Assembly (NCBI RefSeq): GCF_003667315.2 | Contig: NZ_RCTZ02000014.1 | Coordinates: forward strand, 1 to 64,000 | Reading direction: 5' to 3' | DNA from: Tropicibacter alexandrii | GTDB taxonomy: Bacteria; Pseudomonadota; Alphaproteobacteria; Rhodobacterales; Rhodobacteraceae | DNA: 64,000 nucleotides | Shown here: piece after piece, positions 61,728 to 64,000 of the stretch | Position numbering within the stretch: position 1 is the stretch's first letter | How the letters are laid out: each line of letters opens with the position of its first letter | Made by a program: the position numbers and the translations under genes | Notes under the pieces: model-generated | Told to the model about the DNA's origin: nothing | Seen by the model: only the letters and a program-made list of their open reading frames with translations | Databases searched by the model: none

Positions 61728-63410
61728 TCAGTAGCGGTAGCGCTCGATTTCCGTGCCTTCGGCCATGTTCAGAACCACACCCAGAAGCGGGGTCTGCTCG
61801 CCGAGGCGGCGCTCGACCTCCTTGACTTCCTTTTCGGTGGTCAGGCCGCCGCCGATCACCAGCAGCACGCCGTCGAACAGCGGGCGAAAGGCGATGACAT
61901 CGTCATAGAACAAGGCGGGCGGCAGATCGAACAGCATGACATCGGGGTCATAACGGCTTTCGATCAGGTCAAGGGTCCGGGCCGTGCTCGGGTCTTGCAG
62001 CAGTTCCGAGGCGTATGGCTCGACAAGGTTGTTGAAGCCGAAAGCAATGTTGCGCCCGGCATGGATTCGGTTCGACCCCATGCGCATCAGGTGATCGCCG
62101 GGGTCGACCGTGCCGCGCAGCAGGTCGCCCATCGCGCCCGGCGTCGAGATGCCCATGGTCTTGTGCAGCGACGGGCGCCGCATGTCGCAATCCATCAGCA
62201 GCGTACGGCAGTTTTCCTGCCGCGACAGGCTGATGGCGAGGTTGGCCGCGGTAAAGGTCTTGCCGCAATCCTTGCCGGGCGACGTGATGGCGACACGCCG
62301 CCAGCCATTGTCGTTGAGCGCCTGCAGCAGGCGAGTGCGCAGCACGTCAAAGGCGGCGTGGGCGGGGTCGTCGCGTTGCGCCGTGATGATCCGGTTCTCG
62401 GCCAGATGTTCCTCGTCGACCTTGAAGGTCGCGAGATCGTCCCACGGATCATGCGCCGCTGGCTGAGCTTCGATCCGGGCGCGCGCAGGCGCAGTATGCT
62501 CTGTCTTGCGCTTCTCTTCAGCGCGTTGGGCCTCTTCGGCTTTGCGTTGGTCTTCTGCGCGTCGGGCCTCTTCGGCCTTGCGCTTTTCCTCTGCGCGTCG
62601 GGCCTCCTCGGCCTTGCGCTTTTCTTCTGCGCGTCGGGCCTCCTCGGCCTTGCGCTGCTCCTCTGCGCGTTGGGCCTCTTCGGCCTTGCGCTTTGCTTCC
62701 GCGCTTCGGGCCTCTTCGGCTTGGCGCTTTTCTTCCGCGCGTTGGGCCTCTTCGGCTTTGCGCTTTTCTTCTGCGCGTTGGGCCTCTTCGGCCTTGCGCT
62801 GCTCCTCGGCACGCCGGGCTTCCTCTGCCTTGCGCAGCTCCGCTTCCTCTGCTGCCGAAGCCTCCTGCGCGCGGCGGCGGGCCTCTTCGGCGGCGCGGGC
62901 GGCGGCGGCAGCGTTGGCCTCTGCAGCGGCTTGCTCGCGGCGCAAAGCCTCTAGCCGCGCGGCTTTGCGGCGCTTGGCCTCTGCCACGGCTTCGGCCTTG
63001 GCGCGGGCTTCGGCGTCGGCGCGGGCGGCGGCTTCGGCCTTGCGTTTCCGGGCGACGGCCTCGGCATGTGCCTTTTCCTTGGCCAAGCGATCGGCCTCTG
63101 CCTTGGCGGCGGCGGCCCTGCGGGCCTTCTCCTCGGAGGCCTTGCGGGCTTTGGCCTCTGCCACGCGGCGCGCCTGCTCCTCTGCCGCTTGCCGTGCCTC
63201 TTCCTCGGCCTGCGCGCGTTGTTCGGCTTCGATCCGGGCGGCCTCTGCCGCTCGGGCCTGTTCCTTGCGGCGCGCGTCCTCGGCGGCTTCCGTTTCACGG
63301 CGGGCCAAACGGTCCTCGCGGCTTTCCAGCAGCGGCACCGGGTCCATTTCGTCCACGGGGGCGGTTTTCTTGAACCGTCGGCGGAATTTCCGTTCGTCCG
63401 TCATGATCAT
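61728..63410 (-). CDS. BY-kinase-like ATPase with long charged N-terminal helix
   Basis: A 560-residue protein. Residues about 30-310 are almost only Ala, Glu, Arg, Lys and Gln, predicted as one long helix, including nine 12-residue repeats (194-301). From about 350 the ParA/BY-kinase fold is clear: Walker A ITSPGKDCGKTFTAANLA, A' motif LLMDCDMRRPSL, Walker B-like VMLFDLPPAL. The end ERYRY has Tyr residues, though far fewer than usual BY-kinase tails. It should pair with the Wzz-like protein to regulate polymerisation by ATP-dependent phosphorylation. It has no membrane segment. Start 63410 or 63404. Confidence 0.85.
   Translation of the reverse strand: MIMTDERKFRRRFKKTAPVDEMDPVPLLESREDRLARRETEAAEDARRKEQARAAEAARIEAEQRAQAEEEARQAAEEQARRVAEAKARKASEEKARRAAAAKAEADRLAKEKAHAEAVARKRKAEAAARADAEARAKAEAVAEAKRRKAARLEALRREQAAAEANAAAAARAAEEARRRAQEASAAEEAELRKAEEARRAEEQRKAEEAQRAEEKRKAEEAQRAEEKRQAEEARSAEAKRKAEEAQRAEEQRKAEEARRAEEKRKAEEARRAEEKRKAEEARRAEDQRKAEEAQRAEEKRKTEHTAPARARIEAQPAAHDPWDDLATFKVDEEHLAENRIITAQRDDPAHAAFDVLRTRLLQALNDNGWRRVAITSPGKDCGKTFTAANLAISLSRQENCRTLLMDCDMRRPSLHKTMGISTPGAMGDLLRGTVDPGDHLMRMGSNRIHAGRNIAFGFNNLVEPYASELLQDPSTARTLDLIESRYDPDVMLFDLPPALFYDDVIAFRPLFDGVLLVIGGGLTTEKEVKEVERRLGEQTPLLGVVLNMAEGTEIERYRY
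62508..62831 (-). repeat. Nine 36-bp tandem coding repeats
   Basis: Consensus KAEEARRAEEKR, nine contiguous units with no spacers. Units 2, 3 and 9 are identical at protein level (KAEEAQRAEEKR), as are units 6 and 7 (KAEEARRAEEKR). The alternating acidic and basic residues favour a stable single alpha-helix. Near-identical units invite slippage, so copy number may vary between strains. Confidence 0.93.
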
Positions 63411-63535
63411 GCCCCGCCGGCCCGAACCAACAGGATCAGGAGCGCGCGCGCCTGTCTGTGCATGTGCTGATCCATGGCCTGCTCGTCTCCGATCACTGTC
63501 ACCCGAAACTGGTGTGCCTCGCGTTGGGCATTCAT
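63407..63535 (-). CDS. Possible 42-residue protein upstream of the kinase
   Basis: A short frame, MNAQREAHQFRVTVIG through to RALLILLVRAGGA, whose TGA overlaps the kinase ATG (ATGA), suggesting translational coupling. The ribosome site (GGACAGA) is weak, and codon bias is moderate. I recognise no family. The rest of 63411-63605 is AT-richer and probably holds the kinase promoter. Confidence 0.3.
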   Translation of the reverse strand: MNAQREAHQFRVTVIGDEQAMDQHMHRQARALLILLVRAGGA

Positions 63536-63605
63536 TCTGTCCGTTTAAACCAAAGGAATTTGGCTAGAATAAGTCCGTATTGAGGGGATTGTTCACACAA
63601 ACTCG

Positions 63606-64000
63606 CTACCAACCAAAGAGATTCGCCCGCGTGATCGCCTGTTCGACAAAGCGGGCGCGATCCGGCTCGGGCCGCCACTCGAGCAGCTCCTTGGGTTTGC
63701 GATTGTCGAAGGGCGAGAAATGCGCCCGGCTCTTCCAATCGGCAAGGCTGGGGCGGATCAGGCCGGGCTTGCGCAGGGCGTATTTCTTGAGCCCGTATTT
63801 CACCGCGTCAGAGGCATAGAAGGCGTAAAGGTTGCCCGGCGCGACGCGGATGCGCGCGCCCAGCTGCTCGTGGATCGCGTCGAAGTAATCGCGCGCGGAC
63901 AGCATTGGCTCGCCGATCAGGTTGAAGCTTTGACCCTCGACCGGGGCGTCGATCATGCGGACCAGCCCATCGGCGATGTCATCATTCAGCACAAAGGGCA
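63606..64000 (-). CDS. NAD-dependent epimerase/dehydratase, C-terminal part
   Basis: Only the last 130 or so residues are in the window; the gene runs past the right edge. Visible parts: LNDDIADGLVRMIDAPVEGQ, SFNLIGEPMLSARDYFDAI and the ending PKELLEWRPEPDR followed by VEQAITRANLFGW, the C-terminal substrate-binding part of an extended SDR. Probably nucleotide-sugar conversion for the second glycan locus. The N-terminal cofactor loop and catalytic residues are not seen. Confidence 0.8.
   Translation of the reverse strand, partial: PFVLNDDIADGLVRMIDAPVEGQSFNLIGEPMLSARDYFDAIHEQLGARIRVAPGNLYAFYASDAVKYGLKKYALRKPGLIRPSLADWKSRAHFSPFDNRKPKELLEWRPEPDRARFVEQAITRANLFGW

Noticed and set aside
62508-62831. 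CRISPR array
   Set aside because: The 36-bp units are contiguous with no spacers and encode in-frame protein repeats.

Overview
The window is high-GC DNA with the gene style of an alphaproteobacterium, most likely a marine Rhodobacteraceae (Roseobacter-type) chromosome. Supporting signs are the codon use, a complete TctCBA transporter, HpaR- and LpxR-like proteins, Hint-domain and RTX proteins, and dense GTG/ATGA-coupled operons. I saw no rRNA, tRNA or CRISPR. This is inference from protein character, not from a phylogenetic marker.

Region 1 (38-17418) is a surface-polysaccharide locus. A minus-strand operon of 13 tightly spaced genes (14606 down to 182) encodes a UDP-HexNAc dehydrogenase, Wzx flippase, nitroreductase-like protein, sulfotransferase, pyruvyltransferase, methyltransferase, acyltransferase-3, two GT4 enzymes, a Wzy-type polymerase, an MBOAT/SGNH O-acetylation pair and a WecG/TagA-type transferase. 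Diverging from it are manC and a UDP-glucuronate epimerase. The predicted polymer is acidic (ManNAcA-like, mannose-derived and uronic units) and heavily decorated with sulfate, pyruvate, acetyl and possibly methyl groups.

Region 2 (17406-24717) is catabolic: an HpaR-type MarR regulator, a class III aminotransferase and an IclR regulator, diverging from a tripartite tricarboxylate transporter and a Tm-1-like ATP-binding protein. Region 3 (24714-32273) returns to sugar supply: an unrecognised polytopic membrane protein, GtrA, phosphomannomutase, the Kdo genes kdsA/kdsB/kdsD and ugd. Region 4 (32320-40562) is mixed: an LpxR-like outer-membrane protein, Hint and SH3 proteins, a 2-hydroxyacid dehydrogenase, LrgAB-like proteins, PhnA, a REP-associated transposase (RAYT) flanked by perfect 26-bp palindromes, then cupin-leuA preceded by what looks like a leucine leader-peptide attenuator.

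Region 5 (40695-64000) is the most unusual. A 983-residue secreted protein (SGNH-like, glycosidase-like, RTX) precedes a second polysaccharide-type locus (GT4, GT2, Wzx, GT2, Wzz, tyrosine-kinase-like ATPase). Inside it lie a one-module polyketide synthase (KS-AT-KR-DH-ACP-TE), an NRPS loading protein (formyltransferase-adenylation domain split by a luciferase-like monooxygenase-PCP) and a phosphopantetheinyl transferase. The set could make a formylated, oxidised aminoacyl-polyketide beside glycosyltransferases and a flippase. The kinase-like protein carries a long charged helix with nine 12-residue repeats. No initiating sugar-phosphate transferase or Wza exporter is in the window, so both polysaccharide loci depend on genes outside it.
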